Below are positions 37,001-45,730 of a DNA stretch of 64,000 bases, piece after piece. Position 1 is the stretch's first letter. Each line of letters opens with the position of its first letter. The notes under the pieces were generated by a model. That model ran no database searches. It was not told where the DNA came from and worked only from the letters and a program-made list of their open reading frames with translations. The DNA is taken from positions 1 through 64,000 of the forward strand of contig JAUNWX010000010.1 in NCBI GenBank assembly GCA_030540075.1, read 5' to 3'. The stretch comes from Lachnospiraceae bacterium. GTDB taxonomy: Bacteria > Bacillota > Clostridia > Lachnospirales > Lachnospiraceae. A program made the position numbers and the translations under genes.

Positions 37001-39610
37001 CGAAAGATCGATGGCGTCACTGTTCACACTCTTTCCAGTCATGCGGTCGAGGTAGCTGAGATAATCCTCCGGATAGCTGGCGGTGACCTTCTTATCCTTA
37101 TCATCCGCAGAGATGGTGATCGTATAACCGGTGATGGTACCGAAATAGCCATCTACACCATTGACCGTGCTTTTATCCAGGGTGAAAACGATGTTCGCAT
37201 CGTCTGTATCGACGTTTGTAAAGATATTCCGGCTGTAGGTTTTTCCCGGCTCGATGATCTGCGCACCGCACTCCATCTTCACCTGCATCGGCACGGTGGC
37301 CGTCGTTCCGAGGAAGCTCATCTTCTCCGGATTCGTCACATTGACCTCATACTTTTTATACATCGCCGCGACACCATAGAAGCGCATATAGCTCTTCGGC
37401 GTCTGGGTCTTCGAAGCATCCACTGCATAGACGATGGCCTCGATATTATCCGCGATGTTCTCCACCTTGATCGCGGCACCATTCGAAAGCTCCGGTTCAA
37501 ATTTACCATTTTTGTCCTTCTGCCCGAAGTCCTTTCCGGCCCCCAGCGCATGCAGCTTGAAGCGGAGCTTATTGCCTCCGCCGTAGCTGCTTAACTGCTC
37601 CCAGTGTGGAATCAGATACTGATAGTAGAGTCCGTTGATGGTCGGGCTGCCGGCCGGCGGATTTTCGTTCGAGCTCCATACGGAGCCGGTACACCAGGTG
37701 GTCGTATGGCAGTATTCCAGCTTGCCCTTGCCCTTATGGAAGTCCCTTTCTCCCTTCTCAATCAGATAGCAGTTCTGGAGCGTGCCGAGCTTGTTCGGCT
37801 TGCTTCCGTGGCGCTGATCCTTTCCATAGGAAAAGATACCGCCGACGTCGGTGCTGGCGGAGAAGAAATACTGTCCGACCTCCAGTGCCGGCTGATAGCT
37901 CTCATCGTAGATGTCCGCTACGACATCGCCCTTTTTATACTTTACCTTATAGGCTTTTCCACCGATCGTGATGTCGAAGGAAAGATCGTCGGAACCATTT
38001 GCGACTGCACCGTTGGAAGCATTGGCCTCCTCATCCTCGTCTGAAAGCATAGCGACGCTGGAGAAGAGCGTCGTGCCCTCTTCCCCGTCGATGACGATGG
38101 CGTTCGCCTCCGTCGTGGTGCCGGCCTGTGCGGCCAGGTAATCGCTGAGATACAGTGTGCTGTCCTTCGTGAGGGCGAGCTCCACTTCCTTTTCGGTTTC
38201 GTATGGTGCGAAGACGACGGTGCCGTAGACCTGCTCCGCGCCGGTTTCCGCATCCTTGCCGCGGATGTTGGCGGACGCCATCGAGTATTCGGCGCCCTCG
38301 CGCTGCAGGGTCACAAGCGCCTTTCCGTCCTCGACGATGAACTCGTCGCTGTCGAAGGAAAGCGCAGACTGCTCCGACGCTTCGTCATCCGTGATGATGA
38401 CGGAGAGGGAGGTGACCTTATACGGCTCCATGTTTTCGGCGTCAGTGATCATCACCGAGAACGCCTCGGTGCCCTCGGCCCGGTCATCATCGTAGATGCG
38501 GAAACGGAGGTACTGCACGTCTTCGCCAGGGGCGAAGTAAATCGTCTGCTCCGCAGAATGCGGGATCGCCTCGACCTGCTCCGGCAGGATCTGGGAGAGG
38601 ATCGCATCGGTCAGACTGCCGCTGACACCGCTCGAGCCCTCTTCACGCGTCGGCTCACCCGTCGCCGCTTCCTTCAGCATCGCGAGACGGCTCTTCGTCG
38701 AGCTCACCGCATCGCTCCCGGCGACCGACAGCACAGAGGCAGAAGCGATGGAGTCGAGATCGGAAGCATTGGCCTCCTCGTCGTCGAAGTCGTCGTCTTC
38801 GTCGAAATCGTCATTTTCGTCAGCTTCATCGGTATCGTCGTCATCTGACAGCACTTCTGACGGAGAGGCGAGTTCCGTATCCTCGCTTTCATCGTCATCC
38901 GCTTCGTCTTCTGCTTCTGACGGCGTGGCGAGCGTAACCCACTCGAGAACCTCCTCCGGACTCGTCTTTCCGGTCTCACCGATCAGATTACCGTCCGCAT
39001 CGAAGCGGTACTCCGTGCCCTGCGACGCGCGTTCATCGCTGTCGGCGGAAGCTTCGTCATTACGGTCGGCAGTATCGCGGTCGTGGTCTGTATCCTCACT
39101 GCCATTGGCCCGGGCTTCACGGTCGCTGTCTGTGACTTCGCTTCCACTCGCTACAGCTTCACGGCCACTGTCTTCGACTTCACTGTCATCATCGACGATT
39201 TCGCTTTCACTGTCATCGTCGACCTCTTCTCTTCCACGGTCGGCGGCCTGCTGCAGAAGCGTTTTTCCGCTCTCGAGCTCCGTGATGTCGTCGCCCAGCA
39301 GCCGATAGTCCTCGTTATAAAGTGCGGAGATGTCGAGGGTATGAACCGTCACCGACGCTTCCTGATCGAGATTGCCTTCACGGTAGATCGCGATCTCATA
39401 GCTGTCTGTGGCCTCCTTCAACGTCAGTCCGGACACGCCGAAATAGACCAGCTCGCCTTCCGTAAGCTGGTCTTCACTTAACCTCGCGCCCGCGATCACC
39501 GTCGGACTCTGCTGCGGTATCTCCGCCAGTGAGCACAGCGGCTGCAGAAGAACCATCTGCAGACCCAGAAGAAGCGACGTGATGCGTTTCGCAGGCGTTC
39601 GGTGTTTCAT
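31082..39610 (-). CDS. Giant secreted surface protein (2842 residues): Calx-beta, Big_2, cell-wall-binding repeats
   Basis: Signal peptide (1-31); Calx-beta-like segments (about 35-75 and 345-410, RFRIYDDDRAEGTEAFSVMI); a long Asp/Glu/Ser-rich, very acidic linker (about 120-300); an enormous middle part of beta-rich domains I do not recognise, with a Lys/Glu-rich helical patch near 1480-1540; a propeller- or sialidase-like region (about 1850-2200); paired beta-sandwich repeats; a Big_2 domain (about 2560-2630, RYRSSDSRVATVDENGTVTA); and C-terminal cell-wall-binding repeats (WVTDADGNIYYLNP, GWQQIDGKWYYF). No LPxTG: attachment would be non-covalent. The ATG at 39610 has GGAGG upstream. Adhesion or glycan processing is inferred. 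Confidence 0.85.
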   Translation of the reverse strand: MKHRTPAKRITSLLLGLQMVLLQPLCSLAEIPQQSPTVIAGARLSEDQLTEGELVYFGVSGLTLKEATDSYEIAIYREGNLDQEASVTVHTLDISALYNEDYRLLGDDITELESGKTLLQQAADRGREEVDDDSESEIVDDDSEVEDSGREAVASGSEVTDSDREARANGSEDTDHDRDTADRNDEASADSDERASQGTEYRFDADGNLIGETGKTSPEEVLEWVTLATPSEAEDEADDDESEDTELASPSEVLSDDDDTDEADENDDFDEDDDFDDEEANASDLDSIASASVLSVAGSDAVSSTKSRLAMLKEAATGEPTREEGSSGVSGSLTDAILSQILPEQVEAIPHSAEQTIYFAPGEDVQYLRFRIYDDDRAEGTEAFSVMITDAENMEPYKVTSLSVIITDDEASEQSALSFDSDEFIVEDGKALVTLQREGAEYSMASANIRGKDAETGAEQVYGTVVFAPYETEKEVELALTKDSTLYLSDYLAAQAGTTTEANAIVIDGEEGTTLFSSVAMLSDEDEEANASNGAVANGSDDLSFDITIGGKAYKVKYKKGDVVADIYDESYQPALEVGQYFFSASTDVGGIFSYGKDQRHGSKPNKLGTLQNCYLIEKGERDFHKGKGKLEYCHTTTWCTGSVWSSNENPPAGSPTINGLYYQYLIPHWEQLSSYGGGNKLRFKLHALGAGKDFGQKDKNGKFEPELSNGAAIKVENIADNIEAIVYAVDASKTQTPKSYMRFYGVAAMYKKYEVNVTNPEKMSFLGTTATVPMQVKMECGAQIIEPGKTYSRNIFTNVDTDDANIVFTLDKSTVNGVDGYFGTITGYTITISADDKDKKVTASYPEDYLSYLDRMTGKSVNSDAIDLSKDAVKTVKERATAHLDTIVMDKYFVNWIESLQKKTYTENGELSSASYYQKLNFKPTVAYTDVKVSVVPPDAGGGSTKAGFTSTKLPKAGASGIFHAGDTLDLSAESEDADYRVTGFEISEDGGVHFNSIRDTRSYTLRSGKNYMIRPLLAKNDNHVEIVFASNEARKNLRIENLIPQEKLEGSYLKEKNVLNLNPEESGWAEMMKPAIGAACTVRVVVTGKPSDRNFVYRPVITDQMTGRTYQTQGYSFIPRSNTADNILKLDIERVKKSDLREYSLSGTVVTRVKSIRETALEAKTNPAEGYAVSLANGEFVTDGSRHVQLQSATADENGSISLAGLKAKKGDRVSLLIDNGIDDAQVADFVFGSGTLDRITQVYSVDAGMLEVQYPITAPVVTSISYDYDKSESRQKTDLRKNQVRCFDDNLKLTALVDMKRRSIEKLVFTVRTVTGSTADYEGHALLEGSNIFTAEIPSMLTNLHNGDRITVQIVDKEKRSVTVGDTAQSIPIIYPTVDTGLVSYVENEKIAPKSFDIDGAMGDVNIPLLGAAKSTAQSGILNFSRLDYPDKSGYSLNINFDMMLKDGSSKTPEQKKDAAKTFYEAAQRTSKLKKKARKAGKDAANAGASADHIRAMVEEEGRELTEEEQRKLNHYDIKKALSERKREQKLSQAKNEQASMTKAQGYINVRAIFNLSFEFLLDPVQNEYVLATTAVTVGGAVDASKTFYTMVGYVPCFLNLSGGVEVDLTMGGVCAAGKAAFSEGDFNAYSGNVQNIFSGSDFLIELDSVVQAKVQAGAGLCGVLSARGYVSVQMKLQLVKDNVSGDPYGIILNAAGGLGFDLVLLKVDFDIAKIEQGWGNYAGQTKVEFFNNAITKEFEDTLPLNAASADDTDDHAFALNAEEDDEASTVGTFPLRAILDEAAEEDDVAAAFSLNDAYEEAYAGLGEDEISFQRYDMGSADMSSFGKAGGVNAQPVPVRMQILLEHAAERTRPEMVELPNGRAFAVFIAASDNGDSSRLYYTISNQAGDHWSVPVALDEDGSYDSMPALTVVGNKVVIAWMDASREIEGTNASETMDAYREKFNAFRISGRVYDVTSGQLGSEFQISPSDLDKFYLQAPSLCTAGDKVYFTYVARDISTLTKLDELTDLTKGYSTAVRATLNVGNDTVKVEKNEYVVIKNDEKIDPLVTDYQTEGIRIEGTDYLVTAYTLDQDGKLTTGDRKLYLGLGDVTHSRNYYPIRIGSDDKCQAVPKLTKVNGHLVLSWTEDGELLELLDVSGLIEALFHTSEIGTKYSEAVGAYYVKDVTPDYSWYEKTASELGLPETVSDNSLIPGYNGSYYEAIAQGDFRTVETRIKEDEDHSSSIDDYTITGDGRDLYVFYTDFGPEIEKATVELYGRRYRMAKDTSGSAGSGTTGTSSGTTGGEGSNAGIGTNGGGETGADGSEGNGHHSNSAWGFTDAVRITDFDKVIDDFTLTMATDGSIRLLSDFYEQWIDEHGKIQFSKNALAEIDFARGGSLEIDQLSIDMDSSMIAGETSTIRFDVRNAGLLEAKGFTFEAYLMENGVRTLLYSGEVDRLLDTNEETTVQIPWTVPDEDLDGKSILLSVVEKDTTTASETTAEIELKSEARLRLDMGELTFDGKEAIIPFEIENIGNAASSAGEVVAYVLDGAERRRAVGNIGLGALGSGASVEDTLRFTPETDDWDGFGRISLELVAVQDGATVASAYGDLYSAEPVVLEIEDGADSLNLTAKAQQTLKVACAPWSALCTDIRYRSSDSRVATVDENGTVTAVGNGSCTIEVYSPTLMLKDEITVHVSGAQGGSHSGGSGSSSRKTAADRASELYASGLPTWVETGGRWIQNADGSWSYQTGTSPMTNRWVCIYNPYADERRRQKRYGWFKFGPDGKMLTGWVTDADGNIYYLNPASDGTRGMMLIGWQQIDGKWYYFSKDEGSGTMGALLRNTITPDGYHVDQTGAWTGQ

Positions 39611-39761
39611 ATATGTACCTCCGTAGATATGGAAAGATGCGGATGAAAAGAACTGCACACCACAGAACGGACGATGTTACAGACCTGTCCGGGCGGGTGC
39701 ACAGTGGAAACATTGGCCTGATGTTATGCAATATGAACAATGCTTCCAGAATCACAACTTT

Positions 39762-39817
39762 ATTTTACAGCAAAAGCCCTCCCTATGTTAAAAAAATTGA
39801 CACAAGATGTAAAAATC
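39762..39817 (-). promoter_or_regulatory. Promoter of the giant surface gene with shared 19-bp box
   Basis: GATTTTTACATCTTGTGTC (39817-39799), then after 22 bp CTTTTGCTGTAAAATA with -10 TAAAAT (39767-39762). The box differs from the pilus copy by one base, and the -10 to ATG distance is within one base of that in the pilus operon. Here a second CATCTTATG lies exactly 21 bp upstream of CATCTTGTG, a direct repeat two helical turns apart, as used by LytTR-type response regulators. Confidence 0.6.
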
Positions 39818-39840
39818 GCTGCATAAGATGCGGACCATCT

Positions 39841-39897
39841 TAAGAATTTCGCAAACAATTCTTAATGGGGTCTGACCCCATTAAATTTTTCTAAAGA
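39841..39897. repeat. REP-like palindromic element, third copy
   Basis: A 23-bp dyad TTAATGGGGTC-T-GACCCCATTAA (39862-39884) is followed by ATTTTTCTAAAGA and preceded by its own small dyad TAAGAATT/AATTCTTA. Both flanks recur around the copies at 4770-4837. Intergenic, between the giant gene's promoter and the UvrA paralog's end. Confidence 0.8.
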
Positions 39898-39936
39898 CAA
39901 ATTCAGGGCATATATTACATAAGATTTATTTATCTT

Positions 39937-42444
39937 TTATATGTAATGCCCGGTGATGCTTTCATCTATCTGTTTGATTTCAGCCGGTGTCCCACAGGCC
40001 ACGATCCTGCCGCCTTCCTTTCCGCCGCCCGGTCCCATGTCGATGATGTAATCAGCATTTTTAATGACATCAAGATCATGCTCGATGACAACGACCGTCG
40101 CCCCATGGTCAATCAACGTCTGAAAAACAAGTAGCAGCGTCTTCACATCCTGCGGATGCAGACCGATCGTCGGTTCATCAAAAACAAACACAGCGTCGCT
40201 CTGGCCTTTTCCCATCTCGCTGGCAAGCTTTAAGCGCTGCGCTTCACCACCGGAAAGTCCCGGTGTTTCCTCCCCGAGGGTCAGATAGCCGAGCCCTAAG
40301 TTGTGCAGCACCTGCAACCGCTGCTGCACGAGTTTCAGTCCGCCGAGGGCGTGCATCACCTGATCCACGCTCATATTCATGAGTTCCGGCAGACTGTATT
40401 CATTCCCGTCCTTTGCCTTTCTGCGGATATCAAAAGCGTCTCTGCTGTACCGGGAGCCCCGGCAGTCCGGGCATGGAATCTTCACGTCGGGCAGAAACTG
40501 AACATCCAGCGAGATATCCCCTGTACCATCACAGGTCGGGCAGCGGAGTTTTCCCGTATTATAAGAGAAATCTCCGGCCTTGAAGGCGCGTTCCTTTGCG
40601 TCTTTTGTTTTTGCGTACACTTTTCTGAGTTCGTCGTGAACATTGGCGTACGTCGCAACCGTCGAACGTACATTGATACCGATCGGCGTCGCGTCGATCA
40701 GTTTGACCTGTGTGATGCCCTCCGCTTCGATGTTTTTCACATGGCCCGGCAGATTCTGTCCGCTGATCTTTGCCTTCAGCGCCGGAATCAGGCTTTCAAG
40801 CACCATCGTCGTCTTACCGGAACCGGAAACGCCCGTCACGACGGTAAGCCGCCCCATCGGTATCCGCACATCCAGAGGATGCACCGTATGAATCGTCCCT
40901 GTTTCCAGATGTATGCTGCCTTTCTCAAACATGGAAGCCGTCTGCAAAACTGGACGGATTCGTGCTTCATACTGATCGGAAAGGAACGGCCCGATGACAG
41001 ACTGCGGATTCTTAGAAATATCTTCGATGGTTCCCTCGGAAATCACCGTCCCGCCGTCTGCGCCGGCTCCTTTTCCCATCTCGATCATCCAGTCAGCGTG
41101 CTTCAAAACCTGCGTGTCATGATCGACAATGATGACGGAATTTCCATCTGCACGCAGATCGTCCATGACACCGGTCAGTCCTTTGAGATTGTAAGGGTGC
41201 AAACCGATCGACGGCTCATCGAGAACATAGAGTACGCCGGTCGTCCGGTTGCGGACTGCTCTTGCGAGCTGCACCCGCTGACGTTCACCCGTAGAAAGTG
41301 TGGCAGCCGCACGGTCAAGTGACAGATATCCCAGTCCCAAATCCATCAGCCGCTTAGAAACGTCCATAAAGGATTCGCAGATATTTTCCGCCATGGGACG
41401 CATCTCTTCCGGAAGAGATGCCGGTACCCCCTGCACCCAGGGAATCAGTTCCGAAAGCGTCATGGCTGTCGCTTCATCCAGGCCGATACCCCGAAGCCGC
41501 GGCGCGCGGGCCGCATCCGAAAGCCGTGATCCATGGCAGTCCGGGCAGACGTCTTCTTCCAGATATTTTTCGAGACGCTTCATTCCCTTCTCGTCCTTGA
41601 CCTTGGCAAGGGAATTCTTCACGGAATTAACCGCGCTGTAATAAGTAAAGTCCATCTCCGTGGGTTCCAGCGTGTTCGGATTGACATAGTGGATGTGATG
41701 CTTTTTCAGCTCGCCGTGGTAAACAATTTCCTTTTCCTCCGGCGTGAGGTCGCGGAACGGCACGTCGGTCCGCACGCCCATCGTCCGCACGATATCTTTC
41801 ATCAGCGACCACATGAGCGTTCCCCAGACAACAACCGCACCTTCGTCAATGGTCTTGGAATCATCCGGCACCAGCGCTGCCTCGTTCACGGTCTGGACGA
41901 CTCCTGTTCCACCGCAGGTCTTGCAGGCACCGGTACTGTTAAAGGCCAGCTCCTCGGCTCCGGGGCCCCAGAATTTCACACCGCAGACAGGGCAGGTGAT
42001 TTCCTGCATAGCCGCGACCGAAAGAGACGGCGGACAGTAATGCCCGTTGGGGCAGCAATGGCTCGCAATCCGGGAAAACATCAGCCGCAGGCTGTTCAGC
42101 AGCTCCGAAAGTGTCCCGAACGTGCTGCGGATGCCGGGCACTCCAGGCCGCTGGCGCAGCGCAAGCGCCGCCGGTACATACCGAACCTCCTTCACATCCG
42201 CCCGTTCCGCCTGCGTCATTCGCCGGCGCGTATAAGTGGAAAGCGATTCCAGATATCTGCGGGATCCCTCCGCATGCAGCACGCCAAGTGCAAGTGAGGA
42301 TTTTCCCGAGCCGGAGACACCGGCAATCGCTACGATTTCATTCAGCGGAATATTTACATCTATATTTTTCAGGTTATGAACCTTTGCACTGCGTACCTCG
42401 ATATATCTGGGCAGCATCTTTCTCTGTCTGATTTCACTGGACAT
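39937..42444 (-). CDS. UvrA paralog (class II, UvrA2-like ABC ATPase)
   Basis: The product has 835 residues, about 110 fewer than the housekeeping UvrA at 48986. It has two ABC modules (Walker [14 protein letters not shown] and GVSGSGKTTMVLE; signatures LSTGERQRVQLA and [12 protein letters not shown]) and the CxxC zinc clusters (CPVCGVKF, CKTCGGTG, CPDCHGSR, CPTCDGTG). The missing stretch follows the first ABC half and corresponds to the UvrB-binding domain. Such UvrA2 proteins are tied to DNA-drug tolerance or antibiotic self-resistance. ATG 42444 with AGAGG upstream is preferred over an ATG eight codons earlier. Confidence 0.88.
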   Translation of the reverse strand: MSSEIRQRKMLPRYIEVRSAKVHNLKNIDVNIPLNEIVAIAGVSGSGKSSLALGVLHAEGSRRYLESLSTYTRRRMTQAERADVKEVRYVPAALALRQRPGVPGIRSTFGTLSELLNSLRLMFSRIASHCCPNGHYCPPSLSVAAMQEITCPVCGVKFWGPGAEELAFNSTGACKTCGGTGVVQTVNEAALVPDDSKTIDEGAVVVWGTLMWSLMKDIVRTMGVRTDVPFRDLTPEEKEIVYHGELKKHHIHYVNPNTLEPTEMDFTYYSAVNSVKNSLAKVKDEKGMKRLEKYLEEDVCPDCHGSRLSDAARAPRLRGIGLDEATAMTLSELIPWVQGVPASLPEEMRPMAENICESFMDVSKRLMDLGLGYLSLDRAAATLSTGERQRVQLARAVRNRTTGVLYVLDEPSIGLHPYNLKGLTGVMDDLRADGNSVIIVDHDTQVLKHADWMIEMGKGAGADGGTVISEGTIEDISKNPQSVIGPFLSDQYEARIRPVLQTASMFEKGSIHLETGTIHTVHPLDVRIPMGRLTVVTGVSGSGKTTMVLESLIPALKAKISGQNLPGHVKNIEAEGITQVKLIDATPIGINVRSTVATYANVHDELRKVYAKTKDAKERAFKAGDFSYNTGKLRCPTCDGTGDISLDVQFLPDVKIPCPDCRGSRYSRDAFDIRRKAKDGNEYSLPELMNMSVDQVMHALGGLKLVQQRLQVLHNLGLGYLTLGEETPGLSGGEAQRLKLASEMGKGQSDAVFVFDEPTIGLHPQDVKTLLLVFQTLIDHGATVVVIEHDLDVIKNADYIIDMGPGGGKEGGRIVACGTPAEIKQIDESITGHYI

Positions 42445-42513
42445 AACTCTTACCTCTTCTCCGTACATTTTCTGGTCGATACTGGATTTGTACTTAAAAT
42501 GCCCACAGCGGAC

Positions 42514-42562
42514 ATGAAAAAAATCCCTGTACGCCTTGTCGTTTTAAAGACTTACAGGGATT
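42514..42562 (-). terminator. Terminator after guaA
   Basis: Minus strand AATCCCTGTA / TACAGGGATT (42562-42553, 42531-42522) followed by TTTTTTC. Confidence 0.85.
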
Positions 42563-42569
42563 CGTGTGT

Positions 42570-44111
42570 TTATTCGAGTTCGATGGTTCCAGGCGGTTTG
42601 CTCGTAAGATCGTAGAATACGCGGTTGACGCCCTTTACTTCGTTGATGATGCGGTTCATGCACTTCTGGAGTACTTCGAACGGGATGTTCGTTACTTCTG
42701 CGGTCATGAAGTCGTCGGTTTCTACCGCACGCAGTACGACGGCATAGTCGTAGGTTCGGAAATCACCCATGACGCCGACGGAGCGGACATTCGTCAGGGC
42801 AGCGAAGTACTGGTTGATCTGGCGATCCATGCCGGCCTTCGCGATCTCCTCGCGGTAGATGGCGTCGGCATCCTGTACGATGCGTACCTTCTCCGGGGTT
42901 ACCTCGCCGATGATACGTACGCCGAGACCAGGGCCCGGGAACGGCTGACGGTATACGAGATACTCCGGCAGGCCGAGCTCGAGGCCGACACGACGGACCT
43001 CATCCTTGAAGAGGAGGCGCAGCGGCTCGATGATCTCCTTGAACTCGACATCCTTTGGCAGGCCGCCGACATTGTGATGCGACTTGATCACGGCGCCCTT
43101 TCCGAGGCCGGACTCTACGACGTCCGGATAGATGGTGCCCTGGCAGAGGAAATCGACCGCACCGATCTTCTTCGCCTCACGCTCGAAGACACGGATGAAC
43201 TGCTCACCGATGATCTTCCGCTTCTGCTCCGGCTCGGTCACGCCGGCGAGCTTCTCGAAGTACTCCGGTCCGGCGTTCACACGGATGAAATTGAGGTCAT
43301 ACTGGCCGTTCGGTCCGAAGATGGACTCGACCTCATCGCCCTCGTTCTTACGAAGCAGACCGTGGTCAACGAACACACAGGTCAGCTGCTTGCCGATGGC
43401 CTTCGCCATCAGGGTCGCGGCTACAGAGGAATCGACACCGCCGCTCAGTGCGAGCAGTACCTTACCATCCTTTACGGTCTCGCGGATCTCCTGGATCTTA
43501 TCCTGTACGAAGGTCTCCATCTTCCAGTCGCCTGCGCACTTGCAGACATTATAGAGGAAGTTATGGAAGAGCTTGTGTCCCTCGACGGAGTGCTGTACCT
43601 CCGGGTGGAACTGTACGGCGTAGATCTGACGCGCCGGATCTTCCATGCCGGCGACCGGACAGTCTGCGGTATGGGCGATGATATGGAAGCCCTCCGGTAC
43701 CTCTGCGATGTAATCCGTGTGGGACATCCACATCGTGGTCTCATCGGAGATGCCCTGCAGTACGGAATCCTGAAGATCGACGAGCACCTTCGTGTGTCCA
43801 TACTCGGAAACCGGCGCGGTCTTTACGACGCCACCGAGCTCATACGCGATCAGCTGTGCACCATAGCAGATGCCGAGGATCGGGATACCCATCGAGAAGA
43901 TGGCCGGGTCGATATGCTGGGACTCTTCCTTATACACGGACTGTGGTCCACCGGTAAAGATGATTCCCTTCGGGTTCAGAGCCTTCAACTGATCGAGGCC
44001 CATGGAAGACGGATGCACCTCGGCATAGACACCGAGATCACGAATTCGTCTTGCGATTAGCTGGTTGTACTGTCCACCGAAGTCCAGTACGACGACGAGT
44101 TCTTTTGCCAT
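42570..44111 (-). CDS. guaA: GMP synthase (glutamine-hydrolysing)
   Basis: The 513-residue enzyme converts XMP to GMP. It has the class I amidotransferase with Cys 82 in GICYGAQ and the His/Glu pair in QFHPEVQHS, the PP-loop LSGGVDSSV, and the C-terminal dimerisation domain ([12 protein letters not shown], then the ending [15 protein letters not shown] motif, here TIELE). Start ATG 44111 with AAAGGAG. A TATAAT lies at 44147-44142 (minus), so the 5' leader is only about 25 nt and leaves no room for a purine riboswitch. Confidence 0.97.
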   Translation of the reverse strand: MAKELVVVLDFGGQYNQLIARRIRDLGVYAEVHPSSMGLDQLKALNPKGIIFTGGPQSVYKEESQHIDPAIFSMGIPILGICYGAQLIAYELGGVVKTAPVSEYGHTKVLVDLQDSVLQGISDETTMWMSHTDYIAEVPEGFHIIAHTADCPVAGMEDPARQIYAVQFHPEVQHSVEGHKLFHNFLYNVCKCAGDWKMETFVQDKIQEIRETVKDGKVLLALSGGVDSSVAATLMAKAIGKQLTCVFVDHGLLRKNEGDEVESIFGPNGQYDLNFIRVNAGPEYFEKLAGVTEPEQKRKIIGEQFIRVFEREAKKIGAVDFLCQGTIYPDVVESGLGKGAVIKSHHNVGGLPKDVEFKEIIEPLRLLFKDEVRRVGLELGLPEYLVYRQPFPGPGLGVRIIGEVTPEKVRIVQDADAIYREEIAKAGMDRQINQYFAALTNVRSVGVMGDFRTYDYAVVLRAVETDDFMTAEVTNIPFEVLQKCMNRIINEVKGVNRVFYDLTSKPPGTIELE

Positions 44112-44141
44112 AACGCTCCTTTGCTAGCATACATTCTTCTA

Positions 44142-44147
44142 TTATAC
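44142..44147 (-). promoter_or_regulatory. Probable -10 of guaA
   Basis: Perfect TATAAT on the minus strand, 31 bp upstream of the guaA ATG; no strong -35. Confidence 0.5.
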
Positions 44148-44235
44148 GATGTAAAATGGAAGACTTTTGTCAGTAAAATATTATATGCGACGCTAGTTTC
44201 ATGCGCAAGATACGAATTACATTTTATACAGCATT

Positions 44236-45630
44236 TTATACAATATGCAGCATCTCGATGAGGATCAGCCATGCGAGACCATAATAAGTCACAACCGCCA
44301 CGAGGTCATTCACCGTCGTGATGAGCGGACCGGACGCCACCGCCGGGTCCACCTTCACCTTATGGAAGAACATCGGGACCAGGGTGCCGACCAGGCTCGA
44401 GATGACGATCGCCACGAGGAGGGAAATGCCTACGCACCCGGAGATCAGCATTGCCCTTCCAAAGGTATATCCCTTAAACAGTGCGATGTACACGCCGAGG
44501 AAGAGCACGGCCAGCACACCGAGCAGGGTGCCGTTGCAGAAGCCGACCTTCATTTCCTTCGCGATCAGATGCCACTTATCCTTCGCATCAAGGTTCTCGT
44601 CCATGAGCACACGGATCGTCACCGCGAGCGACTGGGTGCCGACATTACCGGCCATGTCGAGGATCAGCGACTGGAAGCAGATGACGATCGGGAGGATCGC
44701 CACGACGCCCTCGAAGGCACCGACCACCGACGACACCACCATGCCGAGGAAGAGCAGGATGACGAGCCATGGCAGACGCTTCTTCACACTCTCCTGCGTG
44801 GTCTCGTTCAGATCCTCCTCGGAGGAGAGACCTGCCAGCTTTGCGTAGTCCTCACTGATCTCGTCGTCAACGGCCTCAGTGACATCCTGCGCCGTGATGA
44901 TACCGATGATCCGGTGATCCTGGTTCAGCACCGGGAGGGAATCCTCCGCGTAGTCCTTGATCTTCTCGATGCTCTCCGAAATCTTCTCGTGGTCCATCAG
45001 GTACGGATAGGAATCACTGATGATCGACTCGAGCGGCACGTTGTCACGGGCAATGATGAGGTCCTTCAGACTGATGGCGCCGCAGAAACGCTTGCGGTCA
45101 TCCACCACATAGATGGTGGAGATATTGTCGTTATCACCGGCCTGCTGGATGAGCTCGTGCATCGCCTGGCGGATCGTGAGATTCCGGCGTATGCGGATAT
45201 AGTTCGTCGTGATGAGACTTCCGATCTCATCGTCGGCGTAGGAATGGATGAGGCGGATCTCGGTCTTCGTCTCGTCATCGATCATCGGACGAAGCTTGAC
45301 GCGCACGCTCTCGTCGATGTCCTCCCAGAGATCGATCGCATCATCCGCGTCCATCTCGTTGATGATCTCCGCGAGCTTCACGATTCCGATCTCCTCGATG
45401 TACTCGGACGGATTATCCAGGTAGGAAATGACCTCCGCGAGCCACTCCGCATCGAGCGCCGTATAGAGCAGATTCCGCTCCGCGCGGTTCAGGAGCTCGA
45501 AGCTCTGCGCGATATCGTTCTCATGGTAGCCGCGGAGCTCCTCGCGCATCTCATCCAGGGAGTGCGATGAGCGTACGATGTTAACGATCTCCTCGGTAAA
45601 TACTGGTTCCTTTAAAACTTCCTTCATCAT
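44236..45630 (-). CDS. mgtE: Magnesium transporter MgtE
   Basis: The 464-residue channel has the MgtE N domain (about 1-130, superhelical, with EIINEMDADDAIDLWEDID), a pair of CBS domains (about 135-255) that sense cytosolic Mg2+ and gate the pore, a connecting helix, and five membrane helices (about 285-460) with LDMAGNVGTQSLAVTIR as pore motif. Two ATGs in a row follow AAAGGAGG; 45630 is taken. Transcription appears to be controlled by a leader ORF with mutually exclusive hairpins directly upstream. Confidence 0.95.
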   Translation of the reverse strand: MMKEVLKEPVFTEEIVNIVRSSHSLDEMREELRGYHENDIAQSFELLNRAERNLLYTALDAEWLAEVISYLDNPSEYIEEIGIVKLAEIINEMDADDAIDLWEDIDESVRVKLRPMIDDETKTEIRLIHSYADDEIGSLITTNYIRIRRNLTIRQAMHELIQQAGDNDNISTIYVVDDRKRFCGAISLKDLIIARDNVPLESIISDSYPYLMDHEKISESIEKIKDYAEDSLPVLNQDHRIIGIITAQDVTEAVDDEISEDYAKLAGLSSEEDLNETTQESVKKRLPWLVILLFLGMVVSSVVGAFEGVVAILPIVICFQSLILDMAGNVGTQSLAVTIRVLMDENLDAKDKWHLIAKEMKVGFCNGTLLGVLAVLFLGVYIALFKGYTFGRAMLISGCVGISLLVAIVISSLVGTLVPMFFHKVKVDPAVASGPLITTVNDLVAVVTYYGLAWLILIEMLHIV

Positions 45631-45665
45631 GATGAAGCCTCCTTTCTCCCCCGAAAAAAGGGCAC

Positions 45666-45730
45666 AAAAAATCCATCGTCACAAAAGCTGTGCACAATCA
45701 GAAGTTGTGAATTCAGTCTCAACGATGGAT
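45666..45730 (-). terminator. Leader terminator (attenuator) of mgtE
   Basis: Minus strand ATCCATCG (45730-45723) pairs with CGATGGAT (45678-45671); inside, TTCACAA / TTGTGA prolong the stem beyond a bulge; TTTTTT (45671-45666) follows. The 5' arm ATCCATC is also the 3' end of the antiterminator arm, so only one of the two structures can form. Confidence 0.82.

Noticed and set aside
42564..44060. 498-codon open frame antisense to guaA
   Set aside because: GuaA is unmistakable on the minus strand; the opposite frame is open because of GC-rich third positions and shows no known domain.
44112..44235. Guanine riboswitch before guaA
   Set aside because: The leader after TATAAT is too short and no purine aptamer core is visible.
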